Position numbers and translations under genes: made by a program. Shown one piece after another: positions 30,244 to 36,093 of a stretch of DNA of 64,000 nucleotides (positions within the stretch are counted from its first letter, which is position 1; each line of letters opens with the position of its first letter). The notes under the pieces were generated by a model, which saw nothing but the letters and a program-made list of their open reading frames with translations, was not told where the DNA came from and made no database searches. The stretch comes from Aspidapion aeneum (lineage: Eukaryota > Arthropoda > Insecta > Coleoptera > Brentidae). The stretch is from NCBI GenBank assembly GCA_963576565.1, contig OY755046.1, forward strand, positions 69,717,719 to 69,781,718. The letters run 5' to 3'.

Positions 30244-32913
30244 TACAATATTATGCATGCCAAATCAGTTTTAATTAATTTGTTTATTTTGATTTACTCG
30301 CGATGCCATACTGGCGCAGTTTTTATTTTATAATAGCAGCCTTTGGTGAAACAGCGATTTTATCTAAAACGGTTAAAGATACAAAAAAATTGCAGGTAAC
30401 AAAAAAGTTTGCAAATAAAACAAGGATTTTATTTCTTGTCTTAAACTATCTAGTTCTGCCTACTAGTGGCTTACAAGGAAAAAAAATCTTGGGAAAAAGG
30501 CGACATGACCCCTGAAAAGTATCACTCCGTAGATTTTTACTATTATTTGGCATGTCTTGTAGTGTAGTATCTATAGCTTAATACACGTGCCAAATTTGAA
30601 CTAAATATTTCAAAAACTGCAAGAGCTATAAACAAAAGACTATATATAAAACTAAACTTTAACACCCTGTATCTCGAGAATAAGGCTTTTGAGGACCTAT
30701 GTTTATATGAAAATTTTGTCATGAAATCACTTAAGGAATTGAACATTAAAATTATGTTACTAAATTTTGAAACACCCTGAGTAAAACGAGCTTTTTTGGA
30801 AAGCTTAGCTTTTCAGAAAACTGAATAAAATTTAAAAAAATTGTGATATGAAAAAAATAACCTCAATTTGCGGGCACCCCTTGAGTTTCAATAAAAACTT
30901 TAACACCACTTTGTGATACACGACATTTTGTTTTCTTTGAAAAAGGTGTTTTAACATTTTTCCCTAAAATATTTAGTTTTTTGATTTTTTTCGTGATCTT
31001 AAAAACTAACCCCAATTTAGGGATGCCAATTATTGCTAACCATGGGCTTGACACACTGAAGTGATACATCTTTAAAAAGATAATTTAATTTTCTACAATA
31101 GGGTTACTTACACATTTTTGTGAAAGAAATTTACATAAAACTTAATAATTTTGGTTCATCACACTTCAGGGTTCGTATCTCAGCAAAGGTACTACCTAGG
31201 TCACTTAGTGATATCTCATTTAATAGGCTATTAACTAGTCTTTATTTTATGTCATTAAAGATTTTCTCGAACATAAGCAGTGTCTATGATAGGGGCCCCT
31301 AACAAAAAATTTAGTCAAAATCCAAAATCGCGGCGAAATGTTTAGCCTTATAACTCGAAAACCATTCGCCTGACAAAAAAATTTATAAAAGCACTTTTGT
31401 AGGTAACTTTATTGTCTTCAACTTGTTTAAAAAAATTTTCTAGAATGTAGAGGAACCAGGTAATTAATAAAAAATACTCTGCCAATATATGGGCCCCTAA
31501 GCTCACACTAGGTACTATAGTTATAGTGTACGTGCGAGCTAATAAAACTAAAACCTGAAATATATCTTATTCAACTCCAGACTAAATTACCTTTTGTTTG
31601 ATACCACACAAGCCATGTTTTGACTTAAACTCAAATTTTTGAAATCTGCCCCCACCCTTAAAAAAACAAAAACTAAACTGTATTTTTTTAACTCCGGACT
31701 TAATTACCTTTCGTTTGATATCACACACGCCATATTTTCACGTAAACTCTAATTTTTTAAATCTACCCCCACCCTTTTTGAAGAAAAAAAAACTAAAATG
31801 TATTTTGTTTAACTTCATACTCAATTACCTTTCGTTTGATATCACACACGCCATATTTTCACATAAACTCTAATTTTTGAAATCTTCCCCCACCCTTTTA
31901 TTTGGCTTGTGTTGGGTGGATTTTGTTCATTTTTAAATGGGACCATCTCGACCCAAGACCCAGCCTAGGTACCAAATTTCATTAAAATCGACCAAACGGT
32001 TTTTGAGTTATGCGCGTTGGTCGTTACAGACAGACATACAGACAGACAGACAGACAGACAGACGGCGCAACAAAAAAGTTTCAAAATCATCTGAAACGCA
32101 AAGATATATAAAAAATTTTAAAATCGGAGCAACTTTTCTTTTCTCGAAAAAATTAGGATCACCATAGCTCACACTACTATAGTATAGTATATGTGTGAGC
32201 TAAAATTCGCACGCACTAAATCCAAGATCAGGGAGCAACACTCTTAAGACTGGCCTAGTATGCGAGATACCAGTTTTAACTAATATATTTTTTTTCCAGA
32301 GAGAAATCTAGGAGCTGACTGTGATCCAGAGACTCAAAAAACCATCGACATTTTGGTAAATGACATGCATGTACCTCAAGAATGGATTTACGAGGTAAAA
32401 GCCTATAAAAATTTACATTTCGATAAATATTTGGAAGCTTTTCATTGTTTTTCTCTTGCTGGAGATTTGATTCAAGCAAACGATACTTTTATGGATCATG
32501 TTTTGCCAAATTTGTTTATTAATGAACAGTTTGAGGTTATACAAAAGTTGATCGCCAAAATATCACCTCTAGATACTACTAACCCAGTCAATACCTTTTA
32601 CGAATTTATTCTACTACAAGAACAAACTTTTACCTCAAAAATTGACAACGTTTTAAGACTACAAATGAAACTATACTCAATAGTTGAAAAAATACCAAGT
32701 GTACCTCAAAAAACTGACCAGCAAAAATTATGTGTGGCGGAATTGTCAAAAAGATGTGCCACACTGTATAAAGAGTTGGGTAAAAAATCGGGTTCTCAAC
32801 GTTATTTGGATGCCTATATGGAGTTTGTAGAAAAATTGGTTATGCCTCCAGAATTTAAACAAGACGAGGCGTTTTATTTAATAAATAAGGTTTTAGATAG
32901 TAGGGTAGTTTAG
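2585..32913 (+). CDS. Nup98-96: Nup98-Nup96 nuclear pore precursor, 3' part (10 exons, 5' end outside window)
   Basis: Joined exons 2585-2721, 6655-6843, 8437-8630, 10158-10356, 12892-13118, 14763-15178, 20057-20371, 24570-24846, 28669-28853 and 32300-32913 give one unbroken frame of 916 residues plus TAG. Known of the family: the precursor cleaves itself after HF in an HFS motif, giving Nup98 (FG-repeat pore and mRNA-export factor) and Nup96 (alpha-helical scaffold of the Y/Nup107-160 complex at the nuclear pore). Seen here: the end of the autoproteolytic domain (GRKSYGNVYF, KPPVGQ, RPETGSWVFK), then VDHFSRYG at window residues 109-116, then the whole Nup96 part (about 804 residues) with the family segments VWTLCQSLW, YLLLAGIPSRD, LDWKRALALHLWYI, TADPLDYRL, WEWAIFVLL and VPQEWIYEVKA. 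The FG repeats and the start of the gene are upstream of base 1; 1-2584 is completely accounted for by repeats, so no earlier exon is hidden there. Introns run from 0.9 to 4.9 kb or more and are filled with TEs. Identification is very secure. Confidence 0.96.
2772..4204. mobile_element. DNA transposon family P9, copy 1 (CGCAGCC ends, 9-bp TSD)
   Basis: 1433 bp, inside the first intron of the window. Imperfect terminal inverted repeats of about 60 bp begin CGCAGCC-ACGA-AAAGACCG. CCCGCGCAT is duplicated at 2763-2771 and 4205-4213, and a related empty site (CCTAGCCCGCGCAGCAATGG) is present at 58131. Minus-strand remnants of a broken protein (for example 3433-3675, with LPNPRNIKKLI and KYLKSKIQLLKEHELV) vaguely resemble P-element/THAP-type transposases, but 9-bp duplications fit Mutator-like elements better; superfamily unresolved. 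An extra internal TIR-like palindrome lies at about 3980-4013. Confidence 0.82.
4477..5265. mobile_element. DNA transposon family V, copy 2
   Basis: 789 bp with the same termini as 1554-2349 and a 4-bp duplication ACAT at 4473-4476 and 5266-5269. GTCACA/TGTGAC motifs are spread through it at 4497, 4576, 4615, 4717, 4804, 5027 and 5240. Confidence 0.82.
5274..5498. mobile_element. Palindromic MITE (TAGCCCGCTT ends)
   Basis: About 225 bp with inverted ends TTTTTTTTAGCCCGCTT and AAGCGGGCTAAAAAAAA. A half copy of the same family sits at 24858-24992, just downstream of a Nup96 exon. Confidence 0.7.
5500..5655 (+). repeat. Interspersed repeat, also at 26325-26510
   Basis: About 155 bp beginning TCATTTTATAAGAATATACT and ending AATTCGACATATATA; it continues after the family D insertion at about 6579 as TTAGATCCGAACACCGGTC. 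The uninterrupted copy at 26325-26510 acts as an empty site. Confidence 0.7.
5657..6578. mobile_element. DNA element family D, copy 1 (ATATGGATGATT ends)
   Basis: About 920 bp with inverted ends TATGGATGATT-TACCAAAA / complement, inserted at TA-rich sequence in the repeat of 5500-5655. The other copy is 27408-28313 in inverted orientation. It contains the motif CCAGAGGAATGAG (or one-to-two-base variants) at 5832, 5847, 5998 and 6385. No transposase recognised. Confidence 0.78.
6655..6843 (+). CDS. Nup98-96: Nup98-Nup96 exon (autoproteolytic domain core)
   Basis: Acceptor TTTCTTTAG ends at 6654; donor GTGAGT starts at 6844. It encodes 63 residues, beginning GLNRRAQVTLDNIYP and ending RPETGSWVFK, the last strand before the cleavage motif. 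Both ends are in phase 0. A TE starts only about 15 nt downstream of the donor. Confidence 0.96.
6858..8330 (+). mobile_element. Repeat family T, copy 1 (GAGGGCACGGCAGTGCC end, internal 140-bp tandem repeats)
   Basis: Begins TGAGGGCACGGCAGTGCCTC, about 15 nt after an exon donor, and ends in the AAACTTGGCTAT region. The same sequence runs inverted at 49555-51062 and partly at 17890-18700. No open frame of note. Confidence 0.75.
7110..8030 (+). repeat. Tandem repeat, about 140-bp unit, about 6 copies
   Basis: The anchor CCCTCCCCTATAxATGTAAAG recurs at about 7228, 7370, 7485, 7625, 7765 and 7905, each followed by GTAACATTG-CCACTTCCAG and GAGCTGAGCTTTGG. Units differ from each other. The array is an internal component of repeat family T. 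Confidence 0.85.
8437..8630 (+). CDS. Nup98-96: Nup98-Nup96 exon with the HFS self-cleavage site
   Basis: Acceptor TTTTGTTTAG ends at 8436; donor GTAAGT starts at 8631. The exon opens VDHFSRYGFYDSDEDEE: His at 8443-8445, Phe at 8446-8448 and the nucleophilic Ser at 8449-8451. The family cleaves between F and S, so Nup96 begins with SRYGFYDSDEDEE. An acidic stretch and an Ala/Lys-rich linker follow. The exon ends after two bases of a codon. Confidence 0.96.
8880..10095. mobile_element. Degenerate foldback element FB-C
   Basis: Inverted arms of roughly 400 bp centred near 9450: AGTCCGAACCTGGAAATTTCC at 9206-9226 faces its complement at 9754-9774, and similarity extends outward on both sides (for example TTGAGATATGGTATTTATGA against the complement at 9915). 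The right end GGGACACGCTGTA resembles the FB-A terminus. Boundaries are approximate. Confidence 0.65.
10158..10356 (+). CDS. Nup98-96: Nup98-Nup96 exon (Nup96 N-terminal acidic linker)
   Basis: Acceptor TTGTTTATTTAG ends at 10157; donor GTAAAA starts at 10357. The first base completes a Lys codon from the previous exon. It encodes an acidic, low-complexity segment (KDILIDADDYAQDDLLR..., ending KSRKNIQ), typical of the weakly conserved region between the cleavage site and the Nup96 solenoid. Its 3' edge touches LINE-derived sequence. Confidence 0.9.
10359..10570 (-). mobile_element. RTE-like LINE fragment touching the donor of Nup96 exon 10158-10356
   Basis: Similar, in the same orientation, to 20496-20600 (TTTTAATTTTGCTAC, CATCCCTTACTTTTGTTTTA). 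The complement encodes the RT C-terminal segment NEWIRNKTKVRDVRG-like. The match starts two or three bases into the intron. Confidence 0.7.
10577..10832. mobile_element. MITE with GAAGTGTAAACTTC ends
   Basis: About 255 bp with inverted ends GAAGTGTAAACTTCTTTAGG and complement (CCTTGTTGAAGTTTACACTTC). The terminal 15 bases are themselves nearly palindromic. Confidence 0.72.
10833..11450. other. Intron sequence without recognised feature
   Basis: About 620 bp of AT-rich sequence. The fragments GGGGACACCCTTTATA (10880s) and TTGGACACCCTGTA (11430s) resemble ends of CAGGGTG-type foldback elements, so it may be an old one, but arms could not be matched by eye. Confidence 0.4.
11460..12862. mobile_element. 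DNA transposon family P9, copy 2
   Basis: 1403 bp, same termini as 2772-4204, flanked by a perfect 9-bp duplication GGTATAGTG (11451-11459 and 12863-12871). Minus-strand 11890-12111 keeps an open segment (FQKIIDDHYIQFIECENHL..., SQNHFLINYCEMLYI) of the decayed protein. It ends 29 nt before a Nup96 exon. Confidence 0.85.
12892..13118 (+). CDS. Nup98-96: Nup98-Nup96 exon (VMKSTLFADED segment)
   Basis: Acceptor TTAATTTTTAG ends at 12891; donor GTAAGT starts at 13119. It opens VMKSTLFADED, matching the family's conserved '(I/V)MKasLl-DEe' motif, and continues through a Ser/Asp-rich linker to GCEAGVLPNR. A DNA transposon ends 29 nt before the exon, so the branch point must lie at the edge of, or inside, transposon sequence. 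Confidence 0.94.
13321..14660 (-). pseudogene. Non-LTR retrotransposon remnant: RNase H domain and Cys-rich C-terminus
   Basis: Minus-strand 14450-14091 contains KVSLVWIPGLSGHEGNEAAR, the RNase H 'v-l-WvPGH-g--GNE-AD' motif, and 13572-13321 contains HRLCMEDDIRVRHVLCECP, the Cys-rich zinc-knuckle-like C-terminus of such elements. The gap between them has no open frame and several stops. Clade (jockey/R1/LOA-like) not resolved. Confidence 0.75.
14763..15178 (+). CDS. Nup98-96: Nup98-Nup96 exon (start of Nup96 solenoid)
   Basis: Acceptor TTTTGTTTTATAG ends at 14762; donor GTAAGA starts at 15179. It encodes 138 residues including DMAMFKGKSFKTCWAKGFEF (family motif 'DmalFmGrSFRvgW') and YHVWTLCQSLWSIG (family 'WtLceaLWG'), ending QWLK. 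It enters in phase 2 and leaves in phase 1. About 35 bp spanning its donor recur at 15487-15521. Confidence 0.96.
15487..15521 (+). repeat. Short duplicate of an exon/intron junction (donor of exon 14763-15178)
   Basis: CAAATGGCTTAAAG|GTAAGATCTAAT here matches CCAATGGCTCAAAG|GTAAGATCTAAT at 15165-15190 and runs on to GAATTCT, with about three differences in 35 bases. It includes a complete GTAAGA donor. The surroundings (15230-15690) are otherwise unrelated to the exon. Confidence 0.7.
15555..16140. mobile_element. DNA element family Q, copy 1 (GGCACCGCGTCAT ends)
   Basis: About 585 bp with inverted ends AAGTGGCACCGCGTCAT and ATGACGCGGTGTCACTT. An inverted copy at 58995-59572 sits inside a family S element, which supports mobility. 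No coding capacity seen. Confidence 0.75.
16414..17130. mobile_element. Repeat family S, rearranged copy with a 250-bp palindrome
   Basis: 16414-16540 and 16548-16665 are inverted copies of the same terminal sequence (ACGTGAAATTTCGTACCCG, CTAATCGGGCAAAAAGGAG), centred at about 16545. 16680-17130 is the body of the same family in inverted orientation, seen intact at 22640-22990 and 42530-42910. Confidence 0.75.
17140..17890. other. Intron sequence without recognised feature
   Basis: About 750 bp. It includes a locally GC-richer patch at 17560-17660 (CACCCCTGTCGCCCTCC...) but has no open frame, no inverted repeat and no match elsewhere in the window that I could see. Confidence 0.4.
17890..18710. 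mobile_element. Repeat family T, partial copy
   Basis: About 2.5 of the 140-bp tandem units (17940-18240) followed by the GCCAAGTACGC / TTGGCTATTACGGC terminal palindrome (about 18350-18690) also present at 49555-49930. Confidence 0.7.
18773..20036. mobile_element. Foldback element FB-A, copy 2
   Basis: 1264 bp with the same inverted termini as copy 1; TA at 18771-18772, the right-hand TA mutated to TC. It ends 20 nt before the start of a Nup96 exon, so that exon's upstream splice signals overlap or abut the element. Confidence 0.88.
20057..20371 (+). CDS. Nup98-96: Nup98-Nup96 exon (solenoid helices; 3' part amplified downstream)
   Basis: Acceptor TTTTTTTGATTTTAG ends at 20056; donor GTATGC starts at 20372. 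It encodes EITKEDLTLRTGPFEST through YLLLAGIPSRDSVNIFE plus one base. The segment AQLSMPNLTKAYMQEQIENW, then YLLLAGIP, corresponds to the family's 'lsq-...-Q-ldW-...-iyaLLAG'. A foldback element ends 20 nt upstream. The last 159-160 nt, including the donor, are repeated three more times in the following intron. Confidence 0.95.
20636..20794 (+). pseudogene. Partial duplicate of the Nup96 exon, copy 2 (possible cassette exon)
   Basis: Near-identical copy of 20213-20371 with an intact GTATGC donor. The sequence just before it (GTTATATAG) ends in AG, and splicing there would restore the normal frame (G+CC = Ala, then QLSMPNL...). The copy is 159 nt, phase 1 in and phase 1 out, with no stop. The upstream TTTTTGGGCAG and TATATAG form only a modest acceptor. 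Copies 2-4 share differences from the parental exon (ENWYN becomes ENWCN), so they multiplied from one duplicate. Whether it is spliced is unknown. Confidence 0.6.
21058..21216 (+). pseudogene. Partial duplicate of the Nup96 exon, copy 3 (possible cassette exon)
   Basis: Third copy of the same 159-nt exon fragment, 422 bp after copy 2, with the same TATATAG candidate acceptor, the same GTATGC donor, no in-frame stop and the ENWCN variant. It lies in the intron between 20371 and 24570. Confidence 0.6.
21475..21633 (+). pseudogene. Partial duplicate of the Nup96 exon, copy 4 (possible cassette exon)
   Basis: Fourth copy, 417 bp after copy 3 (a 5-bp deletion in the intervening LINE sequence explains the shorter spacing). 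Same phase symmetry, donor and open frame. Downstream of this copy the repeat unit runs on into unduplicated LINE sequence, which marks the end of the tandem array. Confidence 0.6.
22527..23031. mobile_element. Repeat family S copy inserted in the LINE (12-bp TSD)
   Basis: TATATAATGGAA is present on both sides (22515-22526 and 23032-23043), and removing the insert rejoins the LINE. The core 22640-22990 (GGGCAAAAAGGAG, CCTCACGGGGGTCCAAG, TAATGGACACC) matches 42530-42910. Confidence 0.78.
23829..24557. mobile_element. Repeat family R, copy 1 (TAGCTCACAC ends, internal TCTG microsatellite)
   Basis: About 730 bp. Both ends carry a small hairpin (AGCTTACAC...GTGTGAGCT; AGCTCACAC...GTGTGAGCT), and there is a short (TCTG)n run at about 23970-24004. 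Other copies: 31471-32202, 52814-54129, 62187-62868. Its right end GGCAGAGTATTTTT runs directly into the acceptor of the Nup96 exon at 24570. Confidence 0.82.
24570..24846 (+). CDS. Nup98-96: Nup98-Nup96 exon (DLDWKRALALHLWY)
   Basis: Acceptor TTTTTTATTTTTAG ends at 24569; donor GTACTT starts at 24847. It encodes DLDWKRALALHLWYICP, then EYALELYQKAFEEY, down to TADPLDYRL, nearly invariant Nup96 motifs. It ends with AG, the first two bases of the Ser codon completed at 28669. The acceptor tract abuts or is derived from the end of a repeat element. Confidence 0.96.
24858..24992 (+). mobile_element. Half copy of the TAGCCCGCTT MITE
   Basis: Matches the complement of the left half of 5274-5498 (TTTGTTTACTTCCCAAGTCC, TAAAGCGGGCTAAAAAAAA). 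It begins about 12 nt after an exon donor. Confidence 0.7.
24993..26320. other. Intron sequence, no recognised feature
   Basis: About 1.3 kb, AT-rich, apparently single-copy within this window. An 83-codon minus-strand open frame at 25727-25978 lies in a slightly GC-richer patch but shows no family motif and no conserved neighbour, so it is not called. Confidence 0.4.
26325..26510 (+). repeat. Interspersed repeat, uninterrupted copy of 5500-5655 plus its 3' end
   Basis: TTTTATAAGAATGTACTAG through GACATATATATGTAAGATCC to AACACCGGTCTATTC. It serves as the pre-insertion reference for the family D element at 5657-6578. Confidence 0.7.
26511..27400. other. Intron sequence with a short tandem TTTTGGTTATTGCGCATGCG
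   Basis: About 890 bp. A 24-bp motif containing GCGCATGCGTCAG is repeated at about 26605-26655. A relatively GC-rich patch lies at 27160-27250. No gene evidence. Confidence 0.45.
27408..28313. mobile_element. DNA element family D, copy 2 (inverted)
   Basis: About 905 bp, the reverse complement of 5657-6578 along its full length. It has the same motif (as CTCATTCCTCTGG) at 27574, 27961, 28117 and 28132, the same number and order as in copy 1. Confidence 0.78.
28500..28625. mobile_element. Family S fragment
   Basis: GCAGTGTTCTGAAGAGTCCC, GACGAAACAGTTAAC and CCCACGGAAAAATA match the core of family S (complement of 22690-22810). It lies about 45 nt upstream of a Nup96 exon. Confidence 0.6.
28669..28853 (+). 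CDS. Nup98-96: Nup98-Nup96 exon (WEWAIFVLL)
   Basis: Acceptor TAATTATTTTAG ends at 28668; donor GTAAGT starts at 28854. The join makes DYRL-SFLLLQLFQSLDVG, which matches the family's 'DYRLSWlLLqtLqaL-y'; this is why 28668 was chosen over the later CAG at 28692. It continues FANQLEHLGYWEWAIFVLL to HLVIRILG. Confidence 0.94.
29051..29128. mobile_element. Family S terminal fragments flanking a LINE
   Basis: AACAAACGTTAATTTTAGTA and CGTTTGTTAGTATTATTTGG are the family S terminal sequences seen at 16640-16680. The LINE of 29129 follows directly. Confidence 0.55.
29129..30184 (+). pseudogene. LINE reverse transcriptase fragment, copy L2 (5' truncated)
   Basis: Encodes DLQKAYDSIPLNLLWKAL, KGLKQGCCISPTLFKIYLEQ, CFADDQIVVAQDYDDLEY (the FADD catalytic motif), then after a TAG at 29505 WGLEVNLNKTEYMCIGG, YKYLGLKITAD, YGSEVWPI, and after a frameshift WYGHVQRMNDERLPKQILQW and a GRRKRGRPRRSW tail. 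It is a non-LTR RT plus C-terminal region, inactivated by at least one stop and one frameshift, and starts abruptly inside RT motif A. A TA-dinucleotide tail follows. Confidence 0.85.
30194..30242 (+). repeat. (TA)n microsatellite at the LINE 3' end
   Basis: About 48 bp of uninterrupted AT dinucleotides directly after the LINE's last coding bases and AAACCGATAAA, so it looks like the element's microsatellite tail. Confidence 0.85.
30243..31470. other. Intron sequence, unassigned repeats
   Basis: About 1.2 kb. Fragments such as AACACCCTGTATCTCGAG (30660) and AAACACCCTGAGTAAAACG (30770) look like remains of CAGGGTG-ended elements. No gene evidence. Confidence 0.4.
31471..32202. mobile_element. 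Repeat family R, copy 2 (inverted)
   Basis: About 730 bp, the reverse complement of 23829-24557, with a (CAGA)n run of about nine units at 32028-32062 at the same internal position. It ends about 100 bp before the last Nup96 exon. Confidence 0.82.
32300..32913 (+). CDS. Nup98-96: Nup98-Nup96 last exon (C-terminus and stop)
   Basis: Acceptor TTTTTTTTTCCAG ends at 32299. It encodes ERNLGADCDPETQKTIDIL, then VPQEWIYEVKAYKNLHFDKY (family 'vP--WihEAKA-ra') down to MPPEFKQDEAFYLINKVLDS and TAG at 32911-32913. The length of about 203 residues and the 'lpMP-dy--DE' motif near the end show that the C-terminus is complete. No clear AATAAA is seen in the first 100 bp after the stop; repeat sequence begins at about 33070. 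Confidence 0.94.
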
Positions 32914-33069
32914 GTAGTTTTTTAGAGCAATATTTGTTTAAATTTTTTTTGAATGAGGTGAAAAAGTGGTTGAAAAAATATCGTTCTCAAATTTTACCAA
33001 AAGGTGCAAATCTACGAATTCTTTTAGCTTCAAAAACAGTTTTGGATGCAAAATTTTTTTGTCTCAACA

Positions 33070-33545
33070 AAAGTTGTTGTTTCACGAATATCGAAACAGA
33101 TGCCTTTTTGGATATTTAGAGTGCGAATTTGGAGAAATGCTCGGATACGTCGATTTTGTTTGCGAGGGGGACACTTTTTCTCTATCTTGAAATTTTTGTA
33201 GCAGAACCCCGCGATGTGTATTCTTTACCCCTATATGTTGAATAGGGAAAGTGGGTCTAGTGATACCTTGTTTTGAAGCTCTCTTGAATATCTTTACAAC
33301 CGAATTTCGAAAATCCATCGATTAGTTTGTGAGATATTTGCTTTCAAATTTTCAAATTTAACATGGAATGATAAAATAAAAATTAAATCCGAAAAATAAT
33401 CAAATTCTAATTAAATTTTTATTGTATCAGTTCATGTTAAATTTGAAAGTTTGAAGGCAATTATCTCAAAAACTAATGGATAGATTTTTGAAATTTTTAC
33501 ACGGTTGTAAGGACTTTCAAAAGGCCTTCAAGACAAAGTATCACT
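33070..33545. repeat. Interspersed repeat family U, copy 1
   Basis: Shares GAGGGGGACACTTTTT-TC, AATAGGGAAAGTGGGTCTAG and AACTAATGGATAGATTTTTG (or complements) with 35385-35540 and 61085-61800. Arms are inverted around about 33380. No coding potential. Confidence 0.65.
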
Positions 33546-34320
33546 AGACCATAGACGACTGACAGAGATAGACCAGACACTTACACGGTGGGAGTTGTAT
33601 TACTACATTGGCGCAGTATACCGGGGTGTCGTGCACGAATCAGCGCCTCTCCAACTTTGTGCTCCGTACTAAACATTTACAGGGGGATTTGAAACAATAT
33701 AACGCTTGCGCAGTTTGTCTCTAAGCTACAGGATGGCTTTTCAAATTATTGTATACCAGATGCTCGTAGCCATCAATAAAATCGTTCTCCAATCAAGCTA
33801 CATCTTTTAATATAGTGTTTTGAACAGTTTTTATCAAATTAAATTTGAACACTAAAAAACTCATTATACTCGTCAATTACATAGATTTAAATTTAAACGA
33901 TGCGCGCTGATAAGAATGAGTTATTTTGTGTCAAAGCTCAATTTGCTTAAAAAGACTCTATAAACACCAATTAATAAGGAAGCTTAATCAAAGAATGTTT
34001 AAATTATTGACTACTAGCAATAAAAAAAGGAAAGTTCAATTTTTATTCAATCTATAAGGTTTAAAAGTTTGTTTCCCATTCCTTTTTGACGAATATTCTA
34101 CAGTAATTTTCTTTTTATTAGTGCATAGAAAATATTTACACATTCTATATTAACTTAAATTAATAATGTATACTTTTACAATGCTTTATACATAATAATG
34201 TTGCAAATATAGGTTTCTATAAACGGAAATTTTTTTAATTGTTTTTTCATGAAAAATAAAAAAATGTAACGTAAGCCTTTTAAAGTAAAGTGAATATTGC
34301 CGGTTATTCATTTAATTAAA
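33546..34320. other. Intergenic sequence without recognised feature
   Basis: About 770 bp. GAATCAGCGCCTCTCCAACT at 33636 recurs loosely at 35240 (AAGCGCCTCTCGAACTTTGT), so it is part of another interspersed repeat. No gene evidence. Confidence 0.4.
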
Positions 34321-34329
34321 CATTTGATA

Positions 34330-34745
34330 ATGATCTCCTACATTTTGCACTGCCACTGTGCCTGAATCACTGAAGAGAGGAGAAGCTTAGCGTAGTTGGT
34401 TGGTAGCTCGCGGCTTGCCATTACCTTGCCTTCGTTATCGAGACATTAAGCAAAAGTAGGTAACGAATCTGTGATTACGACACAAAGAACTTTTCGTACT
34501 CACTTCGCACTTGGTAGACATGCTTTAGTTCCAGATACTTTGGGAATATCTGAACACTATTCCCGAACCATTGATCAATTGAAAGCAGCAATACACCAAG
34601 AAATTACAGGAATATCGCTTTAGAGTTACTGCACAAGTGAAACTTTCAGAAATCAGCTTCGACTGTGTACCGAAAAAAATTAAATATAAGGCATTTACAT
34701 TGGCGTTTTTATTGTGGGAGATCATTCTGTCGGACCCTGTATATA
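34330..34745 (+). pseudogene. Decayed Tc1/mariner-like transposase C-terminal remnant
   Basis: In one frame HYSRTIDQLKAAIHQEITGI followed by a stop resembles the 'pRTi-eLk-aI-qEi' segment near the C-terminus of insect IS630/Tc1-mariner-type transposases. The end GTCGGACCCTGTATA looks like an element terminus. Broken in several frames; low-to-moderate confidence. Confidence 0.45.
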
Positions 34746-35384
34746 AGTATAGTGAAATAATCTATGTTTTTCCAAATATTAACATTTAAAACTAAACATT
34801 TAAAACTCCGTCCAGGTTCAATGTGTCCGTCACACACTATATATATTTGTGAATTTCGTCTTTCGTCAAAGTTAGTTTTTTGCCGAAGTATTTTTTTTAG
34901 ATTCGGTTTGGGAATGGCGCTTGCTAACATAGTCTTCGCACCCACGAACACAAAATTGTTTTCTTTTAAATTTCTTAATTACCTATAGGCCACAATTTAG
35001 CAAAAAACACTTTTAAAAATAAGGTAAAAAGTCGAAAAATCACGAAAAACTGCAACCACAAATGAAAAATGCCGAATTACATTTAAGTCATATTTTTATC
35101 TGTTGTGCCAATGTCAGTCATAATCAAAAACATATACCGAGAGTAGCGGTTAATGTCCATGGCGACAGCACAGGTGTCTGTACATAATATTTTTATACCA
35201 GGCTTCCAGGATGCAGTGACCCTAGGTGACGGTCTGTAATAAGCGCCTCTCGAACTTTGTATTCCGAACTAATGTATACAGGGGGTATGTATAACAGTAT
35301 TATGACAAGACCGGGGTGCTTTCCTTACTATAAATAATTAGTATACTGTGCACTAGACCCACTTTCCTATTCAAAATATAGGGG
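34746..35384. other. Intergenic sequence without recognised feature
   Basis: About 640 bp with scattered shared repeat words (for example CCAGGCTTCCAGGATGCAGT at 35198, which recurs at about 59719) but no gene or complete element. Confidence 0.4.
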
Positions 35385-35540
35385 TAAAGTATACCTCTCG
35401 AAGGGGGTTCGTGCTACAAAAATTTCAAGATAGCCAAAAAGTGTCCCCCTCGCATACAAAATCGACGTGTCCGAGCGTTTCTCCAAATTCGCACTCTAAA
35501 CACCCAAAAAGGCTTCTGTTTCGATGTTCATCAAACACCA
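35385..35540. repeat. Interspersed repeat family U, fragment
   Basis: AAAGTATACCTCTCGAAGGG, AATTTCAAGATAGCCAAAAA and ATCGACGTGTCCGAGCGTTT match 61650-61790 almost base for base. Confidence 0.75.
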
Positions 35541-36093
35541 TGTATGTATATACAGCGTTTTAAACAACAAATAAAATGACACTCAATAGTTTAAATAAAA
35601 AAAAATATCGGTTGTTCCATAAAATGAAGCTATTATTATTTGATAACTAAGGTATTAGACTGTATCGTAGGTAATGTAAACATGTTCTTTTTGGGAAATA
35701 TTAACCTGCTTTTTTTTATTGAGATAAGAAATGTTTGAAAACAAAAATTAAGCCCCACACAGGTTCTATTTTTTAGTTCTGTAAGCTGTTTTAAGTGCTT
35801 TTTACTTGAATAATAATTATAAACAGTTTTTAGCGCAATATTAAATTAGATTAAATAAGAAGAAAAAAAGTTAAAAAAGAAAACACTTTAAATGTTCAAA
35901 TATGTAATGGTGATTTTTTTTAAATCCAAGTTTTAGAATGTTGTTTAGTTTTTTGTTTGTATCAGTTTTCACATTTTTGTTTGTCAAACTACAAAGATTA
36001 CAAAAATCTTTCACATAGTAAATATTCACTCTTTTTTTCCGAATCAATCATTCATTCGAACATTTCTGAGAAAATATTCGCTTATTATGTATA
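35541..36093. other. Intergenic AT-rich sequence, no feature seen
   Basis: About 550 bp, simple and AT-rich. No open frame, inverted repeat or internal match recognised. Confidence 0.4.

Noticed and set aside
29929..30258. Minus-strand 109-codon frame with poly-IY
   Set aside because: Created by the (TA)n tail of the LINE and its antisense strand.
34330..34745. Calling a functional Tc1/mariner transposase
   Set aside because: Only a short C-terminal-like segment in one frame; no DDE catalytic motif can be read.
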